Of a stretch of DNA of 64,000 bases, positions 19,933 through 30,960 are shown one piece after another; position 1 is the first letter of the stretch, and every line of letters starts with the position of its first letter. The DNA is from Meconema thalassinum (taxonomy: Eukaryota > Arthropoda > Insecta > Orthoptera > Tettigoniidae). The position numbers and the translations under genes were made by a program. The stretch is from assembly GCA_946902985.2 (NCBI GenBank), contig OX336388.2, forward strand, positions 125,837,894 through 125,901,893, read 5' to 3'. Below the pieces are notes generated by a model. That model was not told the origin of the DNA. It did not search any database and saw only the letters and a list, made by a program, of their open reading frames with translations.

Positions 19933-20762
19933 CAGTGGAACTTGGATAATTAGAACCTCAAGGGACCAGTAAAAAATACGAATTAAGAAAGTTCTTTGAA
20001 AAGGGTAGAGAAAATATTCAAATTTTAGGTTTTTATCCAAGAACTTTTATTAAACACAATATTACATAGTTTTTTAACAAGTAAAGTGTTTGTATACTAT
20101 GTATTACGTTTACATAATTATTGACGTTCAACAAAGCAGATTAACAGACAACGGTGCTGCATAATGACTGTATCGTGAATAACCCCAAAAGTTTCAAATG
20201 ATAAAATAAAACCAAAATGTACTATACACCTATTTAACGACAGTAGTAATCCAGCATTCTAGTTAAGTCTTAGAGAAATCTATTGTTTTTCAAAAATAGA
20301 TTGAGATTTCTACCTGTATCTTGTAATTAAGTCCCTCGGCCATCACAAAAGAATCTAACAAATTTAAGGAACGTAAAACAGAATCACTTACGGCATTCCT
20401 ACTAAAAAAAAAACGCCTAAGCTCTGCGATTTGGTTTGTTGCTTGGTTGCACTCTGAACAGTTTTTCCGGGAACTTCCTCCACGTGTTCATCGCCAGATG
20501 CGTCGTCACCATTTTGTTTTTTGGAGTCACGTAGGCAAAACAATCGAGTAGGGGTCGCATGCCAATGATACAACGTCGATTTTCGGGAATTCCTGACCCA
20601 ACTGTTTGGCTTCCGATCGGCTCTTTACACGTAAAAACTTCGAATTATCCAAAATATAATTCGAATTAACCACGATTTTTTTTAGCATTGATTGTATATA
20701 AAATGCTAGGGACTAAGAGAAAAGTTCGAATTATAGAAGTTCGAATTAGCCACGTTCCACTG
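19933..20762. mobile_element. pogo/Tigger-type non-autonomous element
   Basis: The left end CAGTGGAACTTGGATAATTA and right end TAATTCGAACTTC...TTCCACTG are inverted, with GGGAC..AGAAAAGTTCGAATTA-type text on both sides. The left flank is TA and the right flank AA, so one target copy has mutated. The minus frame at 20388..20573 has an acidic stretch (GDDASGDEHVEEV) possibly from the tail of a pogo transposase, but nothing conserved. It shares its ends with 45918..47782. Confidence 0.8.
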
Positions 20763-21189
20763 AATTTCTTATCAGTGCAGTTATTTCTTCTCGAGAGCTT
20801 TTAGAGTACGCAGATTGTTACTGTATACATTTTGTTTGAGATTTCCCCACAAGTAAAAATCGCATGGCTCTGAAACTTACTAACACATTTACTGTAAGAC
20901 TTCTTCTTGAGAAGATAAGTTTCCACTAGGAAAATTCAACGTTTTGTTCTATACCTTAACATGTTCATGGGATACGAGATAGTCTTCAGTACTTCACCAC
21001 AAGTCGTAATTATCTCAACTAAGGTATCTTGCCAGCTGCGTACGTGATAAATGCCGACCCGCTCTTGTGTAATCGGCAAATGCTAGTCAACTGGTGGTGA
21101 CTAATGACTCTCAGCTTGTCACATGACCCAGCAGGGCTCCATTCTATAAAGAAGGCTCACACTGTGTAGTACACTGATTGTGTGGGTGA

Positions 21190-21480
21190 TCACCCTTGAG
21201 GTTGAAATGCTGTCATTTATTTCCAGTGTGTTTTAAGTCAGAATCTTCTTTATAGCTCTAGTGATTTCGTTCTCTTCTTGTAGCATGTGTTCCAGTTTTG
21301 TAATAAGTTTTGATCCGTTTTTTAGGATATTGAAAGCCTTTGTGTAGTCAATGAAAACTGCATGGGATATTCCTTTGGGGGTGACTGAGTGCTTGATCTG
21401 TATCCTCTAGAATGTTGCTTATTGCCTGCAGGGTAGACATTCCATTAATTCTGAATGAAACATTACACATTTCTTTCACT
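21190..21480 (-). pseudogene. non-LTR reverse transcriptase palm fragment
   Basis: The minus strand gives HAVFIDYTKAFNILKNGSK (motif A, with F(I)DYTKAF and the second aspartate lost to N), followed by KLITKLEHMLQEENEITRAI. Upstream text FRINGMSTLQAI is a scrambled neighbour. Only about 90 residues survive. It is truncated on the left of the minus-strand reading by the Tc/mariner-like element at 21496. Confidence 0.65.
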
Positions 21481-21495
21481 TTCATTTTCAGAATA

Positions 21496-22163
21496 CAGGG
21501 TCATCGAAAAATAATGCCAACATTTCAAAAAATTATAGCACCGAAACCCTTTATGTTAAACGTTTAATTTTTTCACTGAACGCCAGCTGGTTAAAGTAAG
21601 TTTTGGAGGGGCCGTGACCTTGCTATGCGCACACTAGATGCGCAGTAGCCAAGGTCTGCCGGGAGTGGGTGCATCAATGACTGCCCCGCCCGACAAACTG
21701 CACCTGATTACAAAGCTGTAATTCGATGGTTTAATCAGTTTAAGGAAACAGGGACTGTAGAGAAAAATTCTTGGCCAGGCCGACCACCAACATCAGCATT
21801 GAACGCATGCTTTCCCAATGGCTGGATTGGTACGTGCAATCATTTCAGGAGTAACTGTCAAGATGGCGGCAGAAATTCGCTCCCGCAGGTGCTCCAAATC
21901 CCGAGTTTTTTCTTCATACACAATGTTTTTAATGTACCCCCAGAAAAAAAAAATCCAAAGGGGTGAGGTCGGGACTTAATTGGCGCGCGCCCCCGGCCGA
22001 CCTTGGCTACTGCACATCTAGTGTGCGCATAACAAGGTCACGTCCCCTCCAAAACAAAACTTACTTTAACCAGCTGGCATTCAGTGAAAGAATTACATGT
22101 TTAACATAAAGGGGTTCGGTGCTATAATTTTTTGAAATGTTGGCATTTTTTTCGATGACCCTG
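21496..22163. mobile_element. Tc/mariner-like element made of two opposed ends, ~180-bp inverted arms
   Basis: TA lies on both sides (21494, 22164). The arms start CAGGGTCATCGAAAAA and stay similar for about 180 bases through AGCCAAGGTC.GCCGGG. The inner plus strand (21710..21810) encodes a helix-turn-helix, AVIRWFNQFKETGTVEKNSW then PGRPPTSAL. The inner minus strand (21975..21790) encodes a transposase C-terminus, PLWIFFFWGYIKNIVYEEK then HLRERISAAI. The two protein parts face each other, so the element arose by inversion or joining of two copies. The catalytic core is missing. Confidence 0.8.
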
Positions 22164-22412
22164 TATATGATTTTCATACTGTATTTCATCTTCTGGGGGA
22201 CATAATTGAAATCGGTGAACCCTGGTCACTGCACCGGTTATATGTGCTAAATGACGTAAATATGTGTTCTTATTTATTTATTTATCAACGGTAGCCACGT
22301 TTGACAGCACGTGAGGTCTCATCAACTGTCACCAAGGCGCACACATTGTTGCCAACATGTGAGATACAAAATATACCACACGAATTAAATATTATTGGTG
22401 TGTGACAAAAGA

Positions 22413-22878
22413 CAGCTGGGTGTATCTTAATTATACTGACAAAAAAATCTGGGACGCTCTGCGTGTTATGTAACAGACGATACCGCAATCGGATTGGCGG
22501 AGAAAATTTTTCCTTTCAAGAAAATGAGGTTACTTTGTTACTTCCGGGCGCGCGATTCAAATTGACGGGCTCGCTGTATTTGCTGAGCCAGAGTGCATGC
22601 CGAGGTGAACGAGGAAACTTGTACATTCCCGCCAGCATATCTCTGTCTCATTCTATCACACTCCCTTCCCTTGCTTGAAGCACAGCAGTGGCCAGCGGCT
22701 TGCTCCCTGACTCAGCAAATACGGCCAGTTTGTAGATTTGAATCGCGCGCCCGGAAGTAACAAAGTCTCATTTTCTCTAAGGGAAAAATTTTCTCCGCCA
22801 ATCCGATTGCGGCATCGTCTTTTATATAACACGCAGAGCGCCCCTGATTTTTTTGTCGGTATAATTAAGATACACCTG
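22413..22878. repeat. foldback MITE with ~170-bp inverted arms
   Basis: Both arms carry GTGTATCTTAATTATAC, GCGCTCTGCGTGTTAT-like text, CGGATTGGCGGAGAAAATTT and TTACTTCCGGGCGCGCGATT. The arms are about 90% alike. The centre (22600..22680) holds a CpG-poor, C-rich block. The right flank is TA. No coding frame is shared by the arms beyond shadow ORFs. Confidence 0.85.
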
Positions 22879-23118
22879 TATATGACTAATACGGCCCTGC
22901 GCTACCTAACAATTATTGGTATGGATTCAACCAATTTTACAATTAGGAAAAATACACTAATTACAACAGTGCAAAAAAAAAAACCACATTCATTCGCTGA
23001 TTTGAAATTACTAATTATCAGGCAACTTGCACAATTCATGGTGAACTATGAATGCTCTATCGATTGAACTGGGCGCTACTTTATTCTACAGTACTGCTTA
23101 TATACACGTATCATAAGC

Positions 23119-23167
23119 GTTAGTTATTGTTGTTTTAAGGGGCGGAACTACGAGGTCATCTGCCCCT
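23119..23167 (-). repeat. ~50-bp hairpin tail motif (copy a)
   Basis: On the minus strand: GGGGCAGATGACCTCGTAG, then TTCCGCCCCTTAAAACAACA and ATAACTAAC. The GGGGC and GCCCC blocks can pair. It is the same unit as the 3' end of the retroposon at 38640..40101. No longer element could be traced upstream. Confidence 0.7.
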
Positions 23168-23511
23168 ACCATAAGCGTGGGGATGGCAATACTGTATTTT
23201 ATGATTTTTATTTTAGTAACAACGGAGGAGACCAGATCCTGGGGGAAAGAATCTACAGGAATTAGCCAAAAAATACCTTTCGTAATGATGAAAAGAAATC
23301 TAGAAGTGATTTAGTTATAGATGTTTACTTCTCCACTGTCTATAACCCACCCGTCATCCCCTTTTTTTAGCCACAGCCTATATCGATCAAAATCCAGCCG
23401 AGTACGCCATTATACATTTGTGAATTATACAAAAATACAGTATTGCCAACCCCAGGCATATGGTACTACTGTATTGCCGGTATTGTCCAAACCAATGGTT
23501 TTTGTCTAGAC

Positions 23512-24221
23512 CAGGGTTTCCCAAACTTATTCTGACCATCGCCCTCTTTCGAGATTTATAATTATTTTTCGCCCACCTTATTTCAAAAAACGCACAAATC
23601 ATAAAATTACTAACACATACATTCTAATACTTACATATAAGTTGATAATTGAGGATTTTTATGGACATTTTTCTCTTCATAGGTACATCATGTTTATTTA
23701 GGTATAATTATGTATACATTAAAAAATTGCAAATAAAAGGTCTAATAAAGGAATAACATCCAATGAAATAAATTGAAGCTAAAATTAAAACTACATGAAC
23801 TTTTATATCTAATTAATTAAACAACATAAATACGTATGTCTAATTAATGTGTTTGTTAGAAAAATTCTAAGATCTCCTCACTTTTCAATTTCTAACCTAT
23901 TTCTAGACTTCGTGGCAAGATTATTTACCGCACTAAATCCTCTCTCAACCATGTAAGAAGAAGGAAAGGCTACAAACAACTTTTCTGTGATAAACTACTG
24001 TAGTTGTGAATTAAAAAAGAAACATAATTTGACATAATTAAATTATTGTTTGCAATTTTATTTTATTCCTTGTGTTTATAGGCAAAAACTTCTCGATCAT
24101 ATTATATATATAAAAAACTGAATTATTTGCCACCAATTTTTTCAAATCGCCCATCGAATTGATATTCTGTAGGTTTCGTCCACTGGCGTGCTAAAATCGC
24201 CCAGTTTGGAAATCTCGGCTG
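23512..24221 (-). mobile_element. hAT element remnant, TSD GTCTAGAC
   Basis: The exact palindromic 8-bp duplication GTCTAGAC lies at 23504..23511 and 24222..24229. The ends are CAGGGTTTCCCAAACTT and AGTTTGGAAATCTCGGCTG. The minus strand near 23860..23990 reads FVAFPSSYMVERGFSAVNNL then ATKSRNRLEIEK*GDLR, the C-terminal dimerisation block of ZBED/SCAND3-like hAT transposases. The rest of the 600-residue transposase is deleted. Confidence 0.9.
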
Positions 24222-24229
24222 GTCTAGAC

Positions 24230-25104
24230 TAATAATAGTTAGGGTGGCTTATGCCCTAATGCAGATTTCTCTAATTTCCTGCCTTTGAGCCTATTGGCAA
24301 CTCAAACTAACACTTGGGGCGCTGCGGTCGGTCTGGATAAGTAGGGTAAAAATACTCAATAACACGCGTTTGATATGGAACACTTTTTATTTTTCGGTTA
24401 TAATCAGTAAATGTGGACCCTAAAATAATGACAGTGTTATTTTTAATTGTATATATGTATAACTGTGCGATGCATGTGATCTAATTTGTGTGTTCCACTG
24501 GATTTTGTGTGTCAATTGCATATTATCAAGCATCGGTTGTCTGCTGGTATTTGTTTTTGAGCAATTCGAGTCATGGCGCTGTTATGTTTAAAAGCTACCG
24601 TATATTTGAGTTTGCTCACTGTACCATAGACTCTAGAAATTATTTGCTGCTTGGTAGGGCGAAGGGATGACTTTAACTTGTATTAAAACTCGGGGGAGAC
24701 AGGAATTGCTTGATTTGTTGGATGGTTAGCAGGTAGGTTTGGTGTTGAATATCGGACTGGTAGCAGGTTCTCGCAGAGTAGATATTTACCCTGCGAAGTC
24801 AAATTAGGCCTATATGACTCGTAGTGGAATGGCTCGGATATCGCAGAGCGAGGTGATGGTGGTTGGTAGGGTTATTGGAAATGAACTAGGGAGCGGGGAA
24901 GGATACCTGACTGTTGAAGCTTGGCTGTCCTCGGCTGGTGTATGCTTGGCTGTCTTGGTACGGCTTGGCTCGACGAGACCGTACTTGGCTGTCTAGGTGC
25001 GGCTTGGCTCGGCGTAACAGTGAACATCCCGTCCTGTCGTCAGTGTGTGTAGTGGTGAGTGGTCCAACCCGCTCCTGTTGACCGTATTTATTTGGTATCG
25101 TCAC
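24230..25104. other. no recognisable gene
   Basis: The stretch contains a short repeated GGCTTGGCTCG / CTTGGCTGTC motif at 24920..25015 and AT-rich DNA elsewhere. If the THAP exon at 25105..25218 belongs to a live gene, this is its first intron on the minus strand. I found no second exon. Confidence 0.4.
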
Positions 25105-25218
25105 CTTTCGGCTATTGCTATTTGCATCTTTTGGAAAGTGATGAAAACTTATATCCGCAGCCCTCTTATACATCGACTTACAGCCGTGAACTGAGCAATA
25201 TACTTTGCTTTTACTCAT
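25105..25218 (-). CDS. THAP zinc-finger first exon (38 codons)
   Basis: From ATG 25218 the exon reads MSKSKVYCSVHGCKSMYKRA then ADISFHHFPKDANSNSRK, and ends at a donor AAG|GTGACG in phase 0. This is the first half of a C2CH THAP DNA-binding finger: C-x4-C, then the ISFHxFPKD block. Many THAP genes break at this point, so the remaining Cys-His pair would be in the next exon, which I could not find. It may be a THAP host gene or the start of a THAP-bearing transposase such as a P element. The coding part has no lesions. Confidence 0.65.
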
Positions 25219-26301
25219 TTTGCACTCTATCAACGAGTAAAACTTATTACTTATGTATAAAACACGAAGAATTTACCACGATCGGCTTACCAATACAAGG
25301 AACCATATACATATAGTCACCACGTGACAAATGTAGCCAACTTGGTAAGTTTCTCATTTTTACCGCTAGATGCCATATCAGATAGCTGGAGTTGCCAATC
25401 ACGTAGTAGTGTTCTTGGATATTCATCTACTTGGAAACCCTTTTAACACATCTACCATCATTCACAGCCTAACAAGTTTCTGTAGATCGTCCACATTTCA
25501 TTTTGCCTTTTCTGTGTTTATCAATCTATTTCGAGGCATCTGCAAATAAATCGTGCAATTGCTACCATTAAAAAAAGTTGAATGGGGGAATAGCGCCCAT
25601 CAGCACATTGAGTGTTTAGGCGAGAAATGTTACATAGCCAACAAATTGAACACCATAAAATAATCATTAATAATCGTACTTTCATAAAATATAGCCAAAA
25701 TTTGGTAATTTCTTAATTAAACTACCCTTACATTGATTCATTTGACAGTACAATATAAGATCAAAAAGGATGATTGGTATTTCTAATCTCCGAGCGGAAG
25801 CACGCTTGCACGATGGAAATCGACATACTTAAGAGTGTTTTTGTTGAAGTATATACTGCGGTACTTACGTGTCTATGGAAAATTTTTAGTTTAGTCGATG
25901 ACGTGCGGACGTTGATGTTCGTTTGTTTGATGTTTTGGCTTGAATTGCTGCCATATTGGTCAGTTGTATCAGGTTTCAAACAGTGCATCGTTACATGCCG
26001 ATGTAGTGAGGTGTGGTGGTGAGTTAGGAATGCTCATAAATTACTTTTAGAAGTTCAATTTAATTGAAGAGTTGCACTGTACTCTTCTAAAGCCGTTGGC
26101 CGCTACTTGGTTAGACGACTGTCTGGACAAAACCATTGGTCGCTACTAGGTTGGAGACTGGACGAAAATTACTGTTTGTACTACAAGCAAGGGGCGCAAG
26201 TCCCAGGTTTAGTTTCTGTTTGTATGTTAACCTTTATTAGCACTTAGAATTTAACATCTTTGCATCGTTTAAACCTTAAGTGTCCTCCATGATGTTGTGG
26301 A
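25219..26301. other. mostly unassigned DNA
   Basis: The only recognisable piece is the dispersed repeat at 26098..26225 (partner 4432..4530). The frames 25761..25988 and 25774..26022 overlap on opposite strands and have no family resemblance. The region just above 25219 would hold the promoter of the THAP exon, but no TATA or initiator stands out. Confidence 0.4.
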
Positions 26302-26350
26302 GTTAGTTAGTTATTGTTGTTTTAAGGGGCAGAACTACGAGGTCATCTGC
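26302..26350 (-). repeat. ~50-bp hairpin tail motif (copy b)
   Basis: The minus strand has GGCAGATGACCTCGTAGTTC, then TGCCCCTTAAAACAACAATA and ACTAACTAAC. It differs from copy a at two or three bases. The 3' repeat ACTA is expanded. No upstream body was recognised. Confidence 0.7.
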
Positions 26351-26921
26351 CTCGAAACCACTATTGTGGGTCAAGGAGGAATTTCGTAGTGTAATGTATT
26401 GTGATCTCTACCAGTGTTTCCCAAACTTTTGTGTGTGTGTACCATTTTAAGAGATGAGAATCTCTCGCATACCACCTAATGGTTGGGAGATACATAACTA
26501 TAACCACAGACCAAAAGATGGATTGTAAATTGTGTTTGTTAGAGTTAGACTGTTGGAGTTAAATTTCAAATAATAAAAATTGTGCCCAGTTGTTAATTTA
26601 TTACAATAAGTATTCAATTCAAACATTCAGAAATGACACTGTACAAATAATATTAATAAAACAACTCTTAATAATCTACTATATAAAGCTCAAATACCAC
26701 TCACTGATTCATTCACCACGAAATCTCAGAAACCACCAAACGGATTGGAATGAAATTTAGTATGCCGCTTCCTCAAGGGCCGCAAACGCGCACTAAGAAA
26801 GGATTTTTGGATATTCAGGTTCTAAAGGGGGTAGACTTGCATTTCATTGAATAGCAATATCCCCCGATTAGTTTCATTGGGGGATGTGATACTCGGCATA
26901 TAAACTCATCATTAAAAACAA

Positions 26922-28244
26922 GTAGTTCCGTGACGAACTAAAGAGCCTACTTTTCTTAAAATTTCAGATTGATGCCAATCTATATAGACCCATCTAGAAT
27001 AATGACGAAATCAAGTAATAGAGTACCTTAGTACAGTTGGCAGCCTTGGTGACTCTGAATATTTTCTTAGTTCCATCTATTAAGGTATAGAATGCATATA
27101 CAAAATTTGGCTGAAGTCTAATGGATAGTATGGACGTTACATACTGTTTGATATTGGATTTATCAGTGCGCGTAAAATCATATTGGTAACCATGGCATGT
27201 ATGTGATGATCAGAATTAATCTGAAATATTACGATCTATTATAGTGCCAATTTTGGATAAAATCCATTTGTTAATATAGAAGTTACATGTAAATAAAAAT
27301 TGAAACTATCAGAAAGCTTAGAATCATGTTGGCAGCACTGAGGTATATTAGTTACTCCAAATTTATCTAGAATGTCAGATACTATACGTGTGCAAAGTTT
27401 AGAGATGATGACTTGCATACTTTCTGATATATTGATATTAGGATTAAACAAATAGAGAGCGTATTTATTAACAGTTGGCAGCCCTGCTTGTTCTTACGAA
27501 TACGCATAGTCATAACTGTTGTGGTACACAAAGCACGTACGAAATTTGGTTGAAATCCATTTGTTAGTATAGAAGTTATATGTATTTAAAAACTGGACCT
27601 ATCAGCAGGCGTAGAATCATGTTGGCAGCACTGATGTATATAAGTTACACCGAACTAAGGTAGAATATGAGGTACTATACTTGTGCAAAGTTTAGAGCTG
27701 TTGGCTTCCATACTTTCAGATATATTGACATTAGGGTAAAAACATGAGAGTATTTATTAACAGTTGGCAGCCCTGGTGCCTCTTTAGAATACGCACAGTC
27801 ATATCTGCTGTAGTACACATAGTACATACGAAATCTGGTTGAAATCCAATTGATAGTATAGAAGTTACATGCATTTGGAAATTGGACCTATCTGCAGGCT
27901 TAGAAACATGTTGGCAATACTGGCACGTATGGTATTCTGAAAATTGACCTGGAATGCTATTGTCTATGTGTGTGCCAATTTTGGAATAGTTCGCTTGCAT
28001 AACTTCTGAGATATCCAACATAGAGCTCAAATTACAATTGCGAGTTTTCAGCAGTTGGTAGCACTGACGTCAATTTAAAATATGGCCGTGAGATAATCTT
28101 CGCTCTTACCAAATTTGGTTTCGATAGCTGCAGCCGTTTAGGAGTTGATAGGGGGGGACACACACACAGCAGACACACATTTTCCCGAATCGATCTCATA
28201 AGTCTACTTTTTCCTCATTTTTGCAAAATGTGAAAAGTAGGCTA
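26922..28244. repeat. 1.3-kb insertion with ~290-bp tandem repeats inside the Helitron
   Basis: The second Helitron body (28819..29505) lacks this segment. Its borders contain AGCCTACTTTTC (left) and GAAAAGTAGGCT (right), an inverted pair. Inside, CAGTTGGCAGCC-like text recurs at 27038, 27471, 27762 and 28051, each followed by ACGAAATTTGGTTGAAATCC- and AGAAGTTACATG-like blocks. The minus frames 27239..27451 and 27731..28030 look alike only because they lie in neighbouring repeat units. Confidence 0.65.
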
Positions 28245-28818
28245 ATAAGAAGACACGTGTCCGAGGGTTTTTCGATGTGGTGTATATATTATGAGGTGAA
28301 AGGGGTGAAAAGTGGGGGTTGAAGGATTCCAAACGGAGCGTGTATCTCTTAAACGACATAAGCGAGGAGTTTGAAACTCAGCGGGAAAAAATCAGCATAA
28401 AAATAAGTAAATAGGTGTTTGACCGTTTTTTCATAAATCCAATTTAAGGGGCCCATGGGGAGGGGTGAAATTCTGGGGGGGGGGGGGGGGGGGAACAGGT
28501 AATATGTAAAATTATACATGGCCTATGTTATAGACAATAACACATTACATCTTTTTTGTCTCTTGCTATTTCATCATACGACGAATACTTAGGGAGTTAT
28601 TAATGATTTTATACTTTTTGGGCGGAATTTTCTAAGTCCCAGGAATGACATAAAAATTGATTCGAATGAAAATTCAAAAAATAGCTTTTTTAAATACTTT
28701 TATTATATTTTTCACGTATTTTAGGGTCCGAAACCAACATGATATTTTTTTCGTCCCATGCATTTTTTGTTTCAGGTGATATAATTTATTATTTTCCACT
28801 AGGACCCATGCTTATCTA

Positions 28819-29505
28819 TCTACTATATAAAGCTCAAATACCACTCACTGATTCATTCATCACGAAATCTCAGAAACCACCGAACGGATTGGAATGAAAA
28901 TTAGTATGCCGCTTCCTCAAGGGCCGCAAACGCGCACTAAGAAAGGATTTTTGGATATTCATGTTCTAAAGGGGTGTTAAGGGGGTAGACCTGCATTTTA
29001 TTGAATAGCAATATCCCCCGATTGGTTTCATTGGGGGATGTGATACTCGGCATATAAACTCATCATTAAAAATAAGAAGACAACGTGTCCGAGGGTTTTT
29101 CGATGTGGTGTATATTATGAGGTGAAAGGGGTTGTATCTCTTAAACCACATAAGCGAGGAGTTTGAAACTCAGCGGGAAAAATCAGCATAAAAAATAAGT
29201 AAATAGGTGTTAGATTTTTTTTTTTCTTTCATAAATCCAATTTAAGAGGCCCATGGGGAGGGGTGAAATTCTGGGGGGGAAAAAACAGGTAATATGTAAA
29301 ATTATACAGGGCCTATGTTGTAGACAATAACACATTACATCTTTTATTGTCTCTTGCTATTTCATCATACGACGAATACTTAGGGAGTTATTAATGATTT
29401 TGTACTTTTTGGCCGGAAGGTGATAGAATTATTTTCCACTAGGACCCATGCTTATCTATCTATATAACTAATGTTATTGCGGGCGAAGCCGCGGGTAACA
29501 GCTAG
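28819..29505 (+). mobile_element. second, short Helitron-like body
   Basis: This is a 687-bp unit with its own TCTACTATATAAAGC start and the shared CTAG end. It contains the same order of blocks as the 42210..45754 element: GGATTTTTGGATATTCA, GGGGGATGTGATACTCGGC, TTTTTCGATGTGGTGTAT, GAGGGGTGAAATTCTGG. It is probably the complete form of the minimal non-autonomous element. Confidence 0.7.
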
Positions 29506-29872
29506 TTGAACATAAAAAACAAAGTTCCACTAACTTCAATGTGAAGGGTGAGCTTGAAGATTAAAAGCCAACTTAGGAATGTCTGGTTTAAAATTGCTGA
29601 GTTTCAAGCGAATATCTTTTTCCACTGTAAGGAGCCTATTGCGATATGTATTCTTGAGATGAACTAGTGAAGAAAAGGCAGTCTCACACAAGTACGAAGT
29701 TGAAAGGCAATACAAATCTAACTGCTTTGTCAGCTATGTCTGCATAGTCTTCATGCCTCTCAACCCAAAAGTTCACAAGAGTCATTTTTGAAAAAGTTTG
29801 CCTTAGTTCTGAATCCCAATTCAATTCATAAAACTGCTCCTTAAAGTGCAACATATCAATGTTTTTATATTT

Positions 29873-30018
29873 TTCGTAACACCACTCCGGCAGTATGAGC
29901 TTACCACAGTTTGGGAAACTCTGATCTATACAACACCCAGTGTTTTCGTAACATCACTGCGTACCACTCCGGCAGTATGAGCTTACCACAGTTTGGGAAA
30001 CTCTGATCTATACAACAC
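29873..30018. repeat. tandem duplication of the hAT right end
   Basis: The ~72-bp stretch with ACTCCGGCAGTATGAGC and GTTTGGGAAACTCTG followed by ATCTATACAACACCC occurs twice (29873..29944 and 29945..30018). The duplication includes the target-site copy, so it took place after insertion. Confidence 0.85.
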
Positions 30019-30099
30019 CCATCATCCGCTAGAGATCAAGCTTATTCATGCGCATCTAAATCGCATGGTTATTTAAATTGAATATTAAAATATATTCAT

Positions 30100-30960
30100 A
30101 ATTTAAGAGGTGGTGGATTGCCCAAGGTGGCAGCTGTATTCAATTACCCCCAATACATTCCATCATTTTGGTGCCTAAGAAGTGCTAAAGCTCCTTTAGG
30201 CAAGAGACACCGCAAAGTGCATCTAGGCAAGGTATGCCGATGTCTGAGCCTAATTTCTAAATCAGAGTGAAACCCTAACAGACACAGACCATTGAAGTTT
30301 GCATTGAATAGTGTGAGGTTTATCTGAAGACCCACAGCAACCAACAGATCAAAATCACACTATATAATTTATCGGAAATATTCAATCGAGTCTACATATG
30401 GACTGCAACGCTTGAGAAAGGAGCGAGTGGATTTGTCAGCCGGAATTTACCCTCTCAGTCCAAATAAATTCCAACAGGATGATCTCTCAGAAACTCGAGA
30501 AACTGCTGTGCCCATGGTTATTTATGAATGACAAAATTGACTGGCATCAGCAAAGTCAGTCTGTTCATCTTCAGCCTTTGACTTCTTCGAACGGAAGTGA
30601 GCATGAGAACTCAATCTGCTACTTCCCAGCCTTCAGAAAGAAAAAAAAAAAGCAGGACACCATTTAGAGTATTTCTATTTCCAACACTGGAGCTGAGAGC
30701 ACACATAAAGTGAGAATTCACAACACTTCTCCTGAGCCATCGTACTCTATGTCTACTGACCAGGGTAAAAGACAAAACAAGAAGCAACAGTCGAAAATGA
30801 TTACGTCCACACCTATGAAAGTTGTGTTCGAAGTAGCAAAGAAGACAAAGGAAAACAAACAAGATGTTTAGAGGAAGAGACTAGCCAAAGTAACAAGAAA
30901 GTGAAGAAGACGTGCAGAAGAAATTTCACGTTTGAGTCAACCGCCGAAAATGATGAAGAC
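30100..30960 (+). pseudogene. pogo/jerky-like DDE transposase, C-terminal remnant
   Basis: Across frames the text reads ITLYNLSEIFNRVYIWTAT, LEKGASGFVS, AGIYPLSPNKFQQDDLSET. The 'SEIF..AY..A.T...A..GF...GIyPL.p..F...D' pattern is the region just after the DDE catalytic core in Tigger/jerky-type transposases. A basic tail with ITSTPMKVVFEVAKKTKENK follows near 30800. There are at least three frameshifts. The catalytic core is absent, so the piece is 5'-truncated. Confidence 0.65.

Larger units (their letters stand above)
26675..29505 (+). mobile_element. Helitron-like element (two tandem bodies)
   Basis: It starts TCTACTATATAAAGC after an A and ends GAAGCCGCGGGTAACAGCTAG before a T. The end has a hairpin (GCGGGCGAAGCCGCGGG) a few bases before CTAG, as in Helitrons, and there is no TSD. 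A second 5' end, TCTACTATATAAAGC, starts at 28819, so the locus is a head-to-tail array of two bodies that share GGATTTTTGGATATTCA and ACTCGGCATATAAACTCATC. No Rep/helicase ORF is present. The first body carries an additional insertion at 26922..28244. Confidence 0.75.
26412..29923 (-). mobile_element. ZBED-type hAT element carrying a nested Helitron
   Basis: The ends are CAGTGTTTCCCAAACTT and GTTTGGGAAACTCTG. Target copies ATCTCTAC (26404) and ATCTATAC (29924) agree at 7 of 8 bases. The minus strand at 29530..29800 holds FWVERHEDYADIADKAVRF and VLPFNFVLV, the decayed hAT C-terminal dimerisation region, then YSGKRYSLE-like text. The element was about 680 bp before the Helitron 26675..29505 inserted. 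Its right end is duplicated once more at 29945..30018. Confidence 0.8.

Noticed and set aside
27239..28030. Two similar minus-strand peptides suggesting a small gene family
   Set aside because: Similarity follows the ~290-bp DNA repeat and also holds in non-coding parts; starts and stops are not conserved.
28478..28495. Long G-run (others at 14447, 60538)
   Set aside because: Could suggest a G-quadruplex, but single homopolymer runs are more likely repeat drift or assembly noise.
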